A stretch of 64,000 nt of DNA, from contig OY292278.1 of assembly GCA_958496175.1 (NCBI GenBank), positions 22,196,001 through 22,260,000 on the forward strand. Direction: 5' to 3'. Each line of letters opens with the position of its first letter. The stretch's first letter is position 1. A program made the position numbers and the translations under genes. Origin of the DNA: Sisyra terminalis. Taxonomy: Eukaryota > Arthropoda > Insecta > Neuroptera > Sisyridae. Below are positions 11,789 through 22,625 of this stretch, piece by piece. The notes under the pieces are model-generated. The model did not search any database. It saw only the letters and a program-made list of their open reading frames with translations, and was not told the DNA's origin.

Positions 11789-12000
11789 ACCCAATTGGGT
11801 CCTTTTTAGGATTGTCCAGTTGGGACTATATTGGGATTGCTTAGTAGGAACCTTAAATTGGGCTTGCCCAATTTGGGTCTTATTGGGATTGCTTAACTGG
11901 GGTTTTGTTGAAATCGTCCAATTGGAACCTTACAATAATTTGCCCAATGGGGACCTTAAATGGAGAGGGCCTAATTGGGGTCCGAAAGAGATTTGCGTTA
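11789..12000. repeat. Degenerate ~27-bp tandem repeat (ccaattggg.cct type)
   Basis: About eight loose copies of a unit like ccaattgggaccttnnnttg and attgggattgctt occur in a row, giving an unusually G- and C-rich, directional run. Unit length wavers between about 23 and 28 bases. Open frames on both strands here follow from the repeat and are not genes. Confidence 0.65.
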
Positions 12001-12544
12001 CATCCCAAACTGGGGCCCAATGGAGCAGCCCGATAGGGTAGTCCAAAAGGGGTCTCATAGGGCTCAAATTCTTCGAAAATTTCTAGTCGGGTCATGAATT
12101 CGAATTTCACATCTGCAGCACTACAACAAAAGAACGAAATCTCTGGAGAAGAAACGTCCAGCAGGTCCTGAGAAATTTGCAACTTCTCGAGTGACAGTCA
12201 TTTTAATCATCATACATTTGCAGCGATGTTTGAATTAAGAAAAAGAAAGAGGCAATATTGCTCCCTAATAATGGTCAAAATTTTCAAAGAGGGAAACAAC
12301 GACTTTACAGGTAGGTAAAAGAAGACGTAAAAAAGGGCTGCAATGTTGTTCTTTTCTTTTTATGAAGTTTATGAAAAAATCTTGTAGAGAATTATTAGGG
12401 TGGTACAAGTTATTTTTCCATAAGGAAACGATAGCTCAAAAAGCATAATATACAATTGCACCAATTTCTGCCTTGGGGTAATAAAGTGAGTAACTTAATC
12501 AAAATTTTTAGGTTTTAAAAGTTAAGGTATGTACTATTTTAATT

Positions 12545-12727
12545 GCTTACTGGTGGCCGAGTGGTCTAGGTAACCACTTCAAATTTGATAGGTAATAGGC
12601 TCGATTGGGCTCGATCCGCGTATCGAGAAAATTTTCAATATTTCTCGATAACGGATTTTATTAACCCTAGAGTCACTAAAAGATGTTAGTAGTTATAAAG
12701 CGACGGTAAATAACAATTAAAAAAAAT
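12545..12727 (+). repeat. tRNA-derived SINE, copy 2
   Basis: It matches the SINE described at 9177: A box tggccgagtggtc, a B-box region with a small duplication (ctcgattgggctcgatcc), body tatcgagaaaattttc and tail gcgacggtaaataacaatta plus A-run. Confidence 0.88.
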
Positions 12728-12779
12728 AATTGGCTACATTGAAATGATTTTATTGGAATTTTTTTTAACTATACAGGGT

Positions 12780-13600
12780 TGCTTAGATGTCTTGTCTAAT
12801 TCGCGCCTAATACATAGGAACCGGTCCTGCTATAAACCACGTGGTGGTGAAAACAAGAGACCTCGAACACCTGATCCCATAATTCGTGTGGCGCAGACAT
12901 CACACGTGCGAGATATTTATTTTAAGTCCTCCTCTCCTGTTCGTTCCCGATTGTTAGTGTTCCCGTCAACATCGTCGTCATCATCGGGCTTAATGTGCGA
13001 GCGCAATTATTTTCACTAAATTGATTAATAAATATAATTATTTTTGTTTGTTTTCTAATATGTCACACGAAATAAGTGAACAAACGACAATTACAATAAA
13101 ATAGTGAACGGAATCGGGATGAGGTTTCTGGATGAGGGTGCGCGGGCGTCGGGACCGGGGACGTGCAATGTTTATGTTGGCATCGGCTCAAATTGAAACA
13201 TTTGTTGTTAATGAATTTTCTTCAACTGTAACATTTACATGTTTATTATGACGGGGGATCATTGTAACATTCTAGTGATGAAATTTATTCAAATGAAATT
13301 GCTCCATTATGTGATATGGATGACTGTGAACGACTGCTGCCATTATTGCCCATTATTCCCCATTATCATCCAATTGCTCGCTTTTTCCGCTGATCCAACA
13401 TTCATTATATCTACTACATTTGCACCGGGAAATAATGGCTTTTCACAAAACCTGTAATTTCTCGCTGCAATTATTCACCAATTTAAATCATAACTTCGGT
13501 GATTCACTACTTCTCGAATTCCTCAACCGTTTAACGCACATAATTATATTCCACTGCATTTCGAATTCAGACATTGTTTTAGTGACCTTACAAAAAATGA
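12780..13600. other. Higher-GC non-repetitive island, possible regulatory DNA
   Basis: Compared with its surroundings the segment is GC-richer and complex, for example around 12,830-12,990 and 13,130-13,180. Open frames exist but none resembles a known protein and none has good splice or start context. It may be a conserved non-coding element or an exon I cannot recognise. Confidence 0.3.
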
Positions 13601-14340
13601 GATGAATATATTTAACAATTTGGAAATTATTTCAAATATTTCGAAAAATTTCCTACTCTCAATTAAGCAAGTATTCATTGGAAATGAACTATGTAAACAT
13701 AATATGAAAAACATGTTTCACTTAAAAGACTTAAGCTCTAGAGTTGGTTACATTAAATGTATACCTAATACCAATGAATACCGTATATCAATGACAAGAG
13801 CAGTTATTTATTGGGATATAATCAGACTAATCCATACGATTGAAAAGCTCTCTAAAATAGTTTAACAAAGCAGTAACAAGCAGCTGGAATCCACTACAAA
13901 TTTTTGAGTAAATAAATTTTACGTTTTTCTTACTTTTCTTTAGTTTTTCGAATGACGTCTGAAATTTTCTGGATTTAACATCAGAGACTTTTGATGCTTT
14001 TGATTAAAAAAAAAACGAAATACTTCAACGGTTACAGAGCTGCCAGAAAAAAGTATCTTAGTTACTTTAAAGTAACTAAGCTATTATTGGGAATTAACCA
14101 CTTTGGTCACGACATCTGGTCGCCAAAAAAGTACTAGTTTTTGTGAGCTTCCTTTAATGAAATGGAAGTTACTAAATTAAGTCCTTAAGCACTGTATACG
14201 CTTGTATAGTGCAATTTACAAGCCATATGTTTAGTATCGTTACTATTAGAATGATGATATATAACAGTTTTTACTTAATTTATTAAAAAAAAAAATTAAT
14301 GTATGTATGCGTTAAAAAAATTAAAATTTATGTTGCTCTG
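13600..14340. other. Intergenic DNA
   Basis: No gene seen. A small palindrome, agttactttaaagtaact, lies near 14,060. Confidence 0.4.
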
Positions 14341-14394
14341 TATGCGATGTACATTATATAGTTTACTAATATATATAGTATACTATACTATTGT

Positions 14395-14960
14395 AACGTG
14401 ACGTCTCAAAACTGTATTGAGATGGCATTTATTCGTTCTTTTAATTTCTTTTAGAAATAAATAATCACTTTCACACTTAACAATCACTTTTTTTATTACA
14501 CTTGTATTCACTTTTTATTACACAATAACACTTGTCAAAACAATCACTTAAATGACAATAATCACTTTTAATTCAAATCACACTAATAATCGCTTTGTCG
14601 TAACGGAAATTCACAACTGAATTTCTATACAGAACTTTCCCTGGGCTTGAGCTGAGCGACTTATATACCCGCAACCCAACATTCTAGAATATACTCCATT
14701 GTTCGCCAACGTTCCACTACTTACTAGATGTTTCCAGAACAATCTATATGTACATTCGCATTGGTGGGAGAGAGATAGAAGTCACTCAGCCAATCGCGTG
14801 CCGGCATGGCACAAAGAGAAAGACAGACTTTGTCCCTTTCTGTTACAATATTAAGAAGCCTGATGAAGGTGAAATAAATAACCGAAATGTCGCTGAATTA
14901 ATTGTTAGTATATGGATTTACATCCTTTCATGTCCACTTTCCTGCTAAAAATTAAATAAT
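14395..14960 (+). mobile_element. Probable retroelement end with hammerhead motif
   Basis: The segment has simple repeats of aatcactttt type (14,460-14,600), then promoter-like DNA (14,640-14,760) with ttctagaatatactcc and ccagaacaatc, which resemble heat-shock elements, and ends with a hammerhead-like motif at 14,851-14,900. A compact promoter next to a hammerhead is the layout of Penelope-like pseudo-LTRs and retrozymes. No polymerase is present. The boundaries are inferred. Confidence 0.45.
14851..14900 (+). ncRNA. Hammerhead ribozyme motif, canonical core, GUC cleavage triplet
   Basis: Bases read AGC (stem I), CUGAUGA (14,860-14,866), extra A, stem II GGU / ACC with a 10-nt loop, GAA, AUGU as a minimal stem III, then C14,891 as H17 (GUC triplet) and GCU pairing with AGC. 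Outside stem I, ttaaga and gaattaa can extend pairing with an internal loop. The core is fully canonical apart from the extra A shared by all copies in this window. Stem II is short, so activity is less sure than for the copy at 7.6 kb. Confidence 0.6.
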
Positions 14961-15715
14961 GATTATTTACTACAATATTGACTCAAGTCCCTTTAGGTTC
15001 CTTTTAGGTTGGTCAAAATTTAGCAACGTTGCATTTTCTACATTGTTTTTGGTCCCATAAGAGAAAATTATACCACAGTGGAATTGAATCAACTAAAATT
15101 GCGAATCGAACAAAAACAAAATAGAAAATGAAACGTTGACAGATTTTAACCGATTTAAAAGAGAGAGGAGCCATAATGTTATTGAAAAATACTGATTTTA
15201 AAGAAAATAATTAATTCTTAGCAAGTGAGAACTCCGCCTTAAAAAGAGCAAAAAAATATTTTTTCCATTTTTTAAGTATCGATGTCTCGTAGACTAAGCG
15301 AGATATCGAAAAAAAATATTTTATTTTCGTTTTTTTCGTCGAGATTTATAAGAATCCGTCATGAAATCGTGGCTCCGGAAGAATCGTAGACTTGCCCGAA
15401 AAAATAACTAGTATTTTAGATACTTTTTTTTAAAAGAATTGTATCTTACAATTTAAAAAAGATCTTCGATACCAAAAGAAATAAAAGTATGAAGAACCGA
15501 TTAGCTTGGATAAAAGAAATAAAAGAAAGCAGTTTTAAAGAACTACGGAACGTTGTACTAGCTGATTGGTCACAGGTCACAGTTGATCATAGAAAAACAA
15601 AATAGTTCTTTACAAAGCAAAAATAAAACTAATTTGGGCCTATGGAGTACAACTTTGGACATAGCATCCAATTGAAACATGAAAATAATTCAAATATTCC
15701 ACCCAAATTTGATTT
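14960..15715. other. Intergenic DNA
   Basis: No gene. The phrase agtattttagatac near 15,412 also occurs near 1140-1200, a weak shared repeat. Confidence 0.4.
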
Positions 15716-15719
15716 TTTG

Positions 15720-15990
15720 CTGCTTTTGAACAGTTATACTGTCTATACAATATATAAAATATACTGTGGAATGACTGTATATATGTGCGACTCATCAGAT
15801 AGCAGTTGCAGAGCAATAGAGCAATCCAATACTACTTGATGACCACTGAAAAAGATTGCTTGGCAATCAAAATTCGTATCTGTGCAATACATCAGTAATA
15901 CATTTGTTTGAGTACAAAGTTTACTTTTGTTAGTTATATTACATAAATAAGACCACAATATATTTTATATATTGAATAAACAAAGATGCC
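15720..15990 (+). repeat. Family B hammerhead repeat, partial copy
   Basis: Ends gaacagttatactgt and cacaatatattttatatattg match the foldback at 7.5-7.9 kb. The motif gaccactgaaaaagattgc / ggcaatcaaaattcgtatc at 15,840-15,886 is a decayed hammerhead: CUGAAAA in place of CUGANGA and AAAA in place of GAAA. Stem II remains perfectly paired. Confidence 0.7.
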
Positions 15991-16255
15991 AGTCTAAAGT
16001 TCTGCGGACCATAATCGGTGCATTATGGTACATAATGTGAAAATCCGGGACGATCTATAAGTAAAACATGTAAAGGAAGTGATTATAAGTGCGGGTCTGT
16101 CAAGCGGGATTTAATGATCATCCAAATCATCTCACCTTGAACCTGTTGGATAATGGTGTGGATGTTAAGTGTTTCAAAAGAGTGTCCATACTTGACCTGA
16201 TAGACCGATTTAAGTGAAATATGTCCTAGTAGAGATTATGTTCCTAGTGGATATT

Positions 16256-16283
16256 GTTAGTTGTGTCATTGGACACAACTAAC
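16256..16283. other. Perfect 12-bp hairpin
   Basis: gttagttgtgtc, loop attg, gacacaactaac. Twelve consecutive pairs with a 4-base loop. It is too short for a miRNA precursor and no terminator role is known for such a structure here. Confidence 0.6.
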
Positions 16284-16479
16284 GCACGACGAGTGTTGAA
16301 TGAATGACTTATGGCAATTATTGCCAAGAGGCAATAGGTGCAAAAAATTAAAAAAAAAATACTTTAAAAGAAGTATGAATTTTACAAATTTTCCAACTGA
16401 AATTTAAAAAAAGTACTGTAGGAGAGTTTAGAAAATTTGAGTTTATAGAGGATTCAAATTGTTATAATTTTATGGTGCC

Positions 16480-17400
16480 ATGGATTAGTCCGACCCTGTG
16501 TTCGGCAGCCGTATTAAAATGGGATTTATTAAAGCTTCCCAATTATTCGATTCGATCGCGATTACGCAACGGGTTCAATCCCACAGTTCGGCACTCGCAC
16601 ATGTCGAAAACATAAATCCGAGTCGGTCAAATAGACGAAATTCTTTTCGTCCCCGAACTTTTTCAAATTCTATAATAAAAATTTTGTGGTCTCCACAAGA
16701 ATTTGGCCAGAAGATTTATAAACGATAATAAAAAGAAAATAATGACCGTAATAATAACAATAATATGACGCATGCAAATGGCGCGCGTCGTCGATTCGAT
16801 TAATTTGTCACGGCCGTTAATTGGTTCGAAATAAAAAATTTCGAAAAATTTTAATATCCTTTTACGATGAAGGCGTAAAACATTTGGCATCTCATTTACG
16901 GATTTGATTAATTCTAGTCTAGGCTAGACGATTATAGAGGCGTTGCTATGTATGTATGGGTGCTTTTATTTTTTCTCGAAAGTTTAATTTTAAACCAGCG
17001 AGAACGCATTTAGGTGTACGGCCAATCTATCGAATTGATGCAATTGGTTTTCAAATAATTGCATAATTCGAATTGCATCCACGTTCAAAACAAATATCAA
17101 AAAGGAACGTTGGGATTAAAGGAACGCCATTGAAATTGTTTACGATACTGATGACGAGCATCGGATTGATGGATGGATGGACTGATTGATGAACGGACAG
17201 ACCGACAGACAAACGATTTTGGCCAAGTGCCTTACGATCGAATTACCAAATGCCAATAACTCCATTGCAATCGCAAATGTCAAACGAGCACAGCCTAATT
17301 TTCTTAAAATAAAAAATTATCGAAATCGCTCAATTAATTTATCAATCATATATCTACCGAAAAGCACTCTGTCCATTAACATCTCAATTTAAATTTCAAC
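16480..17400. other. Higher-GC island with CpG-rich tracts
   Basis: The stretch contains CpG-rich, non-repetitive tracts (16,540-16,660 and 16,760-16,830) and a tgacgcatgcaaatgg site near 16,766 that includes an octamer-like atgcaaat. Open frames on both strands have no recognisable product. It may be a regulatory element. Confidence 0.3.
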
Positions 17401-18055
17401 AAAATCATTTCTTCAGCTTTCATTTTCGATAACATTTCTAAAACTATAAGAAAATAAAATAAAACACCAATCAATTGCTTCTATTTGAAATTGCGAAAAG
17501 TGAAAGAAGAAAAGTAAAAGTAGAACATTTGTTTTCCTATTTTCTCACCTCCCGTTTTTCAGTCAATTAATTAATAACTGATATTAATTATTAGCAACGT
17601 TATATTAATTATATAAAAATAAACTTATTGTATCTACGATTCAATTCTATATAAAGAGGAATGTTGAAAATATTCTCTCAAGACTTTTAATAGGCATTTT
17701 TTTCGATCTTTCATGCACATGCGCATGCGTCAATATTATCAAAAAGCTCACTTATGATGAGCTTAGATATAAAAACTGTATCAGCTTCAATAGAAGATTG
17801 AGAGAAAAAAATCTTCTTTATTTAGGTATTCTAAATTATTGCTATGTTAAAAAAATACTAGAAAATGTCATTCATTTTTCTTGTGTAATTTATATGAGAA
17901 GTGGTATGTTAAAACCTCTTAAAATCTTCTCTAACAATTATTGTAAATTGTGCCAAAGCTTCAAATATTTATATGATAAATGAGATAATTTTTGTCTTGA
18001 AAAAAAAAAAACGTTTGGTTCCTGTAGGACAGCGATTTTTTTTTTCATTTAGCTA
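17400..18055. other. Intergenic DNA
   Basis: AT-rich; a palindromic catgcgcatgcg stretch lies near 17,718. No gene seen. Confidence 0.4.
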
Positions 18056-18057
18056 TG

Positions 18058-18190
18058 TAGGTTCAATTTGGTAAGGAGTTCAGTTCGTCGCGAACCATAA
18101 AAGCAGGAGTACCACAAGGCAGTGTTCTGGGCACACTATTATACTTAATTTTTACAAGCGATCTTCCAACAAACGAGTTGTATATTTATA
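18058..18190 (+). pseudogene. Jockey-type LINE reverse transcriptase fragment
   Basis: Translation from about 18,060 gives VQFGKEFSSSRTIKAG followed by VPQGSVLGTLLYLIFTSDLP. This is the conserved AGVPQGSVLGPLLYxIYxNDLP block just upstream of the catalytic YADD motif in Jockey-clade reverse transcriptases. The frame stops soon after, before the YADD box, so only ~40 codons survive. Confidence 0.8.
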
Positions 18191-19495
18191 TCTGATTCAA
18201 AAATTATAAATAAAAATGATAACAAAAAAATATAAAATTTAGCTATGAAAATAATAACATGAAGTTATGCCTAGAATTAAATAAGAGAAAACCAAAGATC
18301 TTTTTTCCAAGAAAATAGAGCAGTTATATGTTATACTCGTAAATTTGAAATGCGTTCAAATGGCTCATTGAATATATATGACACTTGGTTAAGGCGCTAT
18401 TTTAAAGTTATACCAATGAAATGTTTTGGGAAAAAAGGTTTTAATTTTCTTAATTATTCTATTTTTACTAACAAAAGAAGATCAAACTTTGCTTTATCAA
18501 GAACACAAGAAAAGGTTGAGGAATGGCAAAATAAGCTTTACTTTATGAATGAATGGTTCCTTAAAAGGTGCTTTAGATTTTAAATTAGCTCACAAAACAT
18601 TTGTATTTCCCAAAAAATAAACGATTATCATAAGGTTTTGATTGCCCCAATAAATTAGGTACCAAAGTTATCTAAAACTCCTCAAAAAAGTATAATAAAT
18701 GGATTATCGTATTTCCCTGTGTATAATCTGCAAAGCTTTTTTTTACGTAAAGAAAACAATATTAATAATCCGTTGCAATTTTTATGGCGAATATCATTTC
18801 CCCAACAAAAAACCCAATGCATATGATCTAAAAATAATTTAAAATGTTCTAAATTAATGTGAAAACATAATGAAGCTGTTAATTTTTAGCTTTGTTTGAT
18901 ATAATTTAAGAAATAATCATTTATATATGCAAAAAACGAGTTCCTATTAGCTCGACATTAAAATGACGTCGCAATAACGAAACTTTAAATCCTTATGGAT
19001 GTTTTCCTATGTCAAATGAACTTTAATACTCAAAGAAGGATTGTTAAATCGTTTGTTAAATCGTTTAAACTTTATGATAGCGATTTAAACCATTTACAAT
19101 CGAAACAACCTTTATTCCTCAGAAAAAATTGTTAATAACTTTTTGGGTATAAAAATGTTTTCCATGTTTAAAAATTGTGACAAATATAAAAAAAAAATGT
19201 GTTAATTATTACTGTTTCTGTCGTAACCGCTCAATGATCTGATTATATCTCGATTTCAATACGCGTACTGATGCGTACTGTGACGTCACAGAAGATCCAA
19301 AAGCACACTTTTCATTTTTAATTTTTTTTCTGCCAAAATACAAGCTTTTTATAACTACAAATTAGTTTTTCCTCATAGTAATAATGTTATACTAATATAT
19401 TTTATGTATACACAGGTGGCTGTACATACTGTATAGTATTTCACAATATTATACACAATTAACTACTTATACAATTAGTATCTTACTATATATAT
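18190..19495. other. Intergenic DNA, possibly further LINE debris
   Basis: AT-rich; no recognisable frame. The part next to 18,190 may continue the decayed LINE. Confidence 0.4.
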
Positions 19496-19497
19496 CT

Positions 19498-20525
19498 ACT
19501 AGCTGATCCCCGCGACTTCATCTGCGTTACGTAAATAGATATGTTGGAAATAGATAGAAAGCGTGGAAGGAAATTCGAATATTTTATTTATTTTCAATAA
19601 CAATAATTGATTTTCAAATTTTTCTAAATACCGAAGAAAAGTTGGTTTGGAAGATTTTATTTTTTGATTGATAATGAAATATATGACAAAAAATTGCTCC
19701 CTTAATGTTAAATAATTGCTCCAGGTCACAATCATTGGTTCATAAAAATTAGATTTTAAAAAAGTTTGATTGTTGAAAAACAAACAAAAATTAAAAACTG
19801 CCTCTTTGGTATTTAGTATAAGTTCCTACTTCCTAAACTTTCATACTAATTAAGTGAAATGAAGTTAATTAAAATGTTGTTATTAAAATGATATAACAAA
19901 AACAGAAACTTATTATTAATTAATTATTTATTTATTAATTACACTTATTAAATTCAAAATTTCGATTGTTGATTAACTCTACATTTTCTCATACAAACTT
20001 AGTGACCTCTTTTACTCTTTTAGGGTAGAAATTATCAAAAAAAAGCCATTACGCTATTAACATCAATTATGTGCTTTGTATATATAAAGATTTATGTTTC
20101 AAAGAGGCAATTTTTTAGACTTTAAAGTGAATTTACTGTGCTTTTTATCAGTTCAACTAAAAATATTTTTACATATTATTTTCTAACTTTTAATTACCTT
20201 TCCAATGATATATAACTCACCTGTCTAGTGTAAAAATTTCTGTTTTTATCCCTAAGGAATACCTTCCCTTATTATTTTTTTGGAATAATAAGTAGCCTAT
20301 AGTCTGTGGGAAATTGTGTTGTATCTTAATACCAAATTTCATTAAATTTGGTTGTTCCGTTCTTTAGTTAAATCGGGACACACAGACAGACAGACAGACA
20401 GAAAAAAAATTTAAAAATGTTAAATTTGGAGTAAGGGCCTCTTGAAACAAATATTTACTCTAAAATTGGGTTCAAAATCGAAATGTACAGACAGACGTTA
20501 GAATTTTATATATTAGTATAGATAT
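19498..20525 (+). mobile_element. Interspersed repeat starting ctagctgatccccgcgac, ending gacagacag...ttagtatagat
   Basis: The start ctagctgatccccgcgactt, the internal aataagtagcctatag and caaatttcattaaatttgg phrases, the gacagacagacag run and the atattagtatagat end match a very common insect interspersed repeat as I recall it. A related copy is at 26,405-27,545 and an inverted, window-truncated one at 63,530-64,000. No intact coding sequence. It may be a LINE 3' end or a non-autonomous element; I cannot decide which. Confidence 0.65.
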
Positions 20526-21600
20526 ATCTTACTTATACAAATTAGTATCTTACATACTATATGAATTAACTGTTTATCAATGGGTCAGTTTTTTGAAAAA
20601 TACTTATCGAAAACATTTACCATACAGAAGTGGACTGTAGTCATAAACTATTATAAGATGAAAATATGAAGGATATGAACGATATGAATAAACACTCAAT
20701 TGTGTACATACTTCAACAGATACAAAGAACGACATAGTTAAAATTAAATTAATAGGTACAATAGTAATTGTTTATTTTTATTACTAATTTATATCTCTGA
20801 ATTGAAACTGATTTTTAATTCAAATAAAGAAAAACATAATACAATATAATGTATCAATTGACTTTTCTTGCATTACTTTAAATATTGGCATTGAATAATT
20901 TCAAAAAATATTTTTATTTTTCTTTTAAATGTATTTAAACAATTGCTTACTAATATGGATATGGTTTAAACTATACAAATCGAGAATGTTAAATTCGACG
21001 ATACCCTATCGATGTTTTAAATATAAAACAATTGATGATGACTTTTACTTCATCGTCGATCATTACAGTTGGTTTTCCTTACCGCAAAACTAAAAAGAAT
21101 GGGCTAGCAATCGCTCGATCGACACGATTGCGTTTTTTAAGTATTATCAAAATCGGCCAGCTTCGGTCTGAAGTTGCTCGCTGACCTTTTGCAAGCGACT
21201 TCCTACTGTAGTAACAACTAACAGCGTTATCTTTTATTAAAAATTCAGTCTGATCTTTTTTTCATAACGCTACTAAAGAAGTATAACTTAATTTTTAACT
21301 TATTTAAAAAATAAATAAAATTAATAGGTTTTTAGATAATGAGGCAGTGTTTTGTTGTTGGATTCAGTATAAAACCTTATATTATGCTTGATTTGTTAAA
21401 TACAAATTCATAGAAAACATAGATTTTTTGGAATAAAGGAATTACTTCATTAATTTTTATTTTTGATGATTAAACAATCGTTAAAAAGTTTTCGAGTGTT
21501 TAAAAAAAAACGCTAACTAACTTAGTTAGGTTTACTTTTATATACAATTTCCGTATATAAATCTTATAGTTGGTAAGAAAAAATTCATATTGTTTCCGTA
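20526..21600. other. Intergenic DNA
   Basis: No gene or clear repeat. The 21,000-21,200 part is somewhat richer in GC. Confidence 0.4.
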
Positions 21601-22625
21601 TCATTGATATTTCCGTTTTGTGTCGGATTCAAAGAAAAAAAGAGTTACAAGCGAAAATTGATAGCTGATGGTAGTTTGTTCGGCTGCACGAGTTGGTATA
21701 TTGTGGCAAAAGCCGCCGAATATAAAATGGATGAAAACGCCAACGCAGAACAATGCAATTTGATTAATGGCTTTATTAAAAGTCGAGCCATCAAGAGTCT
21801 AACCGGATGATGTTCGACATAAATATTGCGCCTTGTTCCCAACCAAACGGGCCGGTAAATGGATTCGTTTTTCACTCAAGTTCACATAACCCGAAGAATC
21901 AAATCGTAAAATTACGGAAAGAATTTTAAAAGCCGCTACAAATCACGGTGTCGTTTTAATTTGGTGGTTCCAAATGCGACCACTTCGATTTCTTCCCGAT
22001 TTCCGCTTTGAATACCAAGTGGGACATGTCGTCACCTCAATCGGTCCCCGGAGAGCAATAAAACGTAGCTAAAGAGACTCGGTGTCAAGCGCTGGTGAGA
22101 ATTTTAAAAAGGTTCCCATTTCCCGTGGATTGAATTACACAACAATATTAGTGGCCGCTTTTGTTTGTGCAACAATTATTGTATCAATGACAGAGCCTCG
22201 GTATTGCACGTATGAAAGGGATGGCAGAGGGATGGCTTGGTTCAGGAACGGGAACAGTACGTGGAAGGGTCTTTCTATGGAGTAGACTCGGGATATAATA
22301 GAGAGCAATAATTTGCGTTGTGGAATTTGTACGTTGTGGAAGTTTGTTGTGCAGAACGGATGGATGTTGATGATGGGGAAATGTGAAAAGGGGATGAATG
22401 CGACGGGGTGGATTTTCCATTGAAAGCCGTGTGTGGTGGCGGCAGTCGTTGATTGGTGGTGGCCCCCGGTTGTCATAGTGACGCCCTTCATTTTCTCCAT
22501 TTCTATCCCGGCAAAATGCGGGGAAAATTTACACAAACGCAAACCGAATGAGAATAACGAAAAGCTGGTAATTTTTTTCCTTATCGCTATGTAAAAATCG
22601 CTTGCTTTATCACTCACCTCCATTC
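21600..22625. other. Higher-GC island with overlapping open frames
   Basis: The longest frame, 22,623-22,135 (-), starts with a true ATG and runs 162 codons, but its product has no recognisable domain. Frames on both strands overlap it, as expected when GC rises. A coding exon is not excluded, but a conserved regulatory element is equally possible. Confidence 0.25.

Noticed and set aside
14460..14600. CRISPR-like regular aatcacttt repeats
   Set aside because: Units are irregular in length and spacing, in a eukaryotic setting; simple low-complexity DNA.
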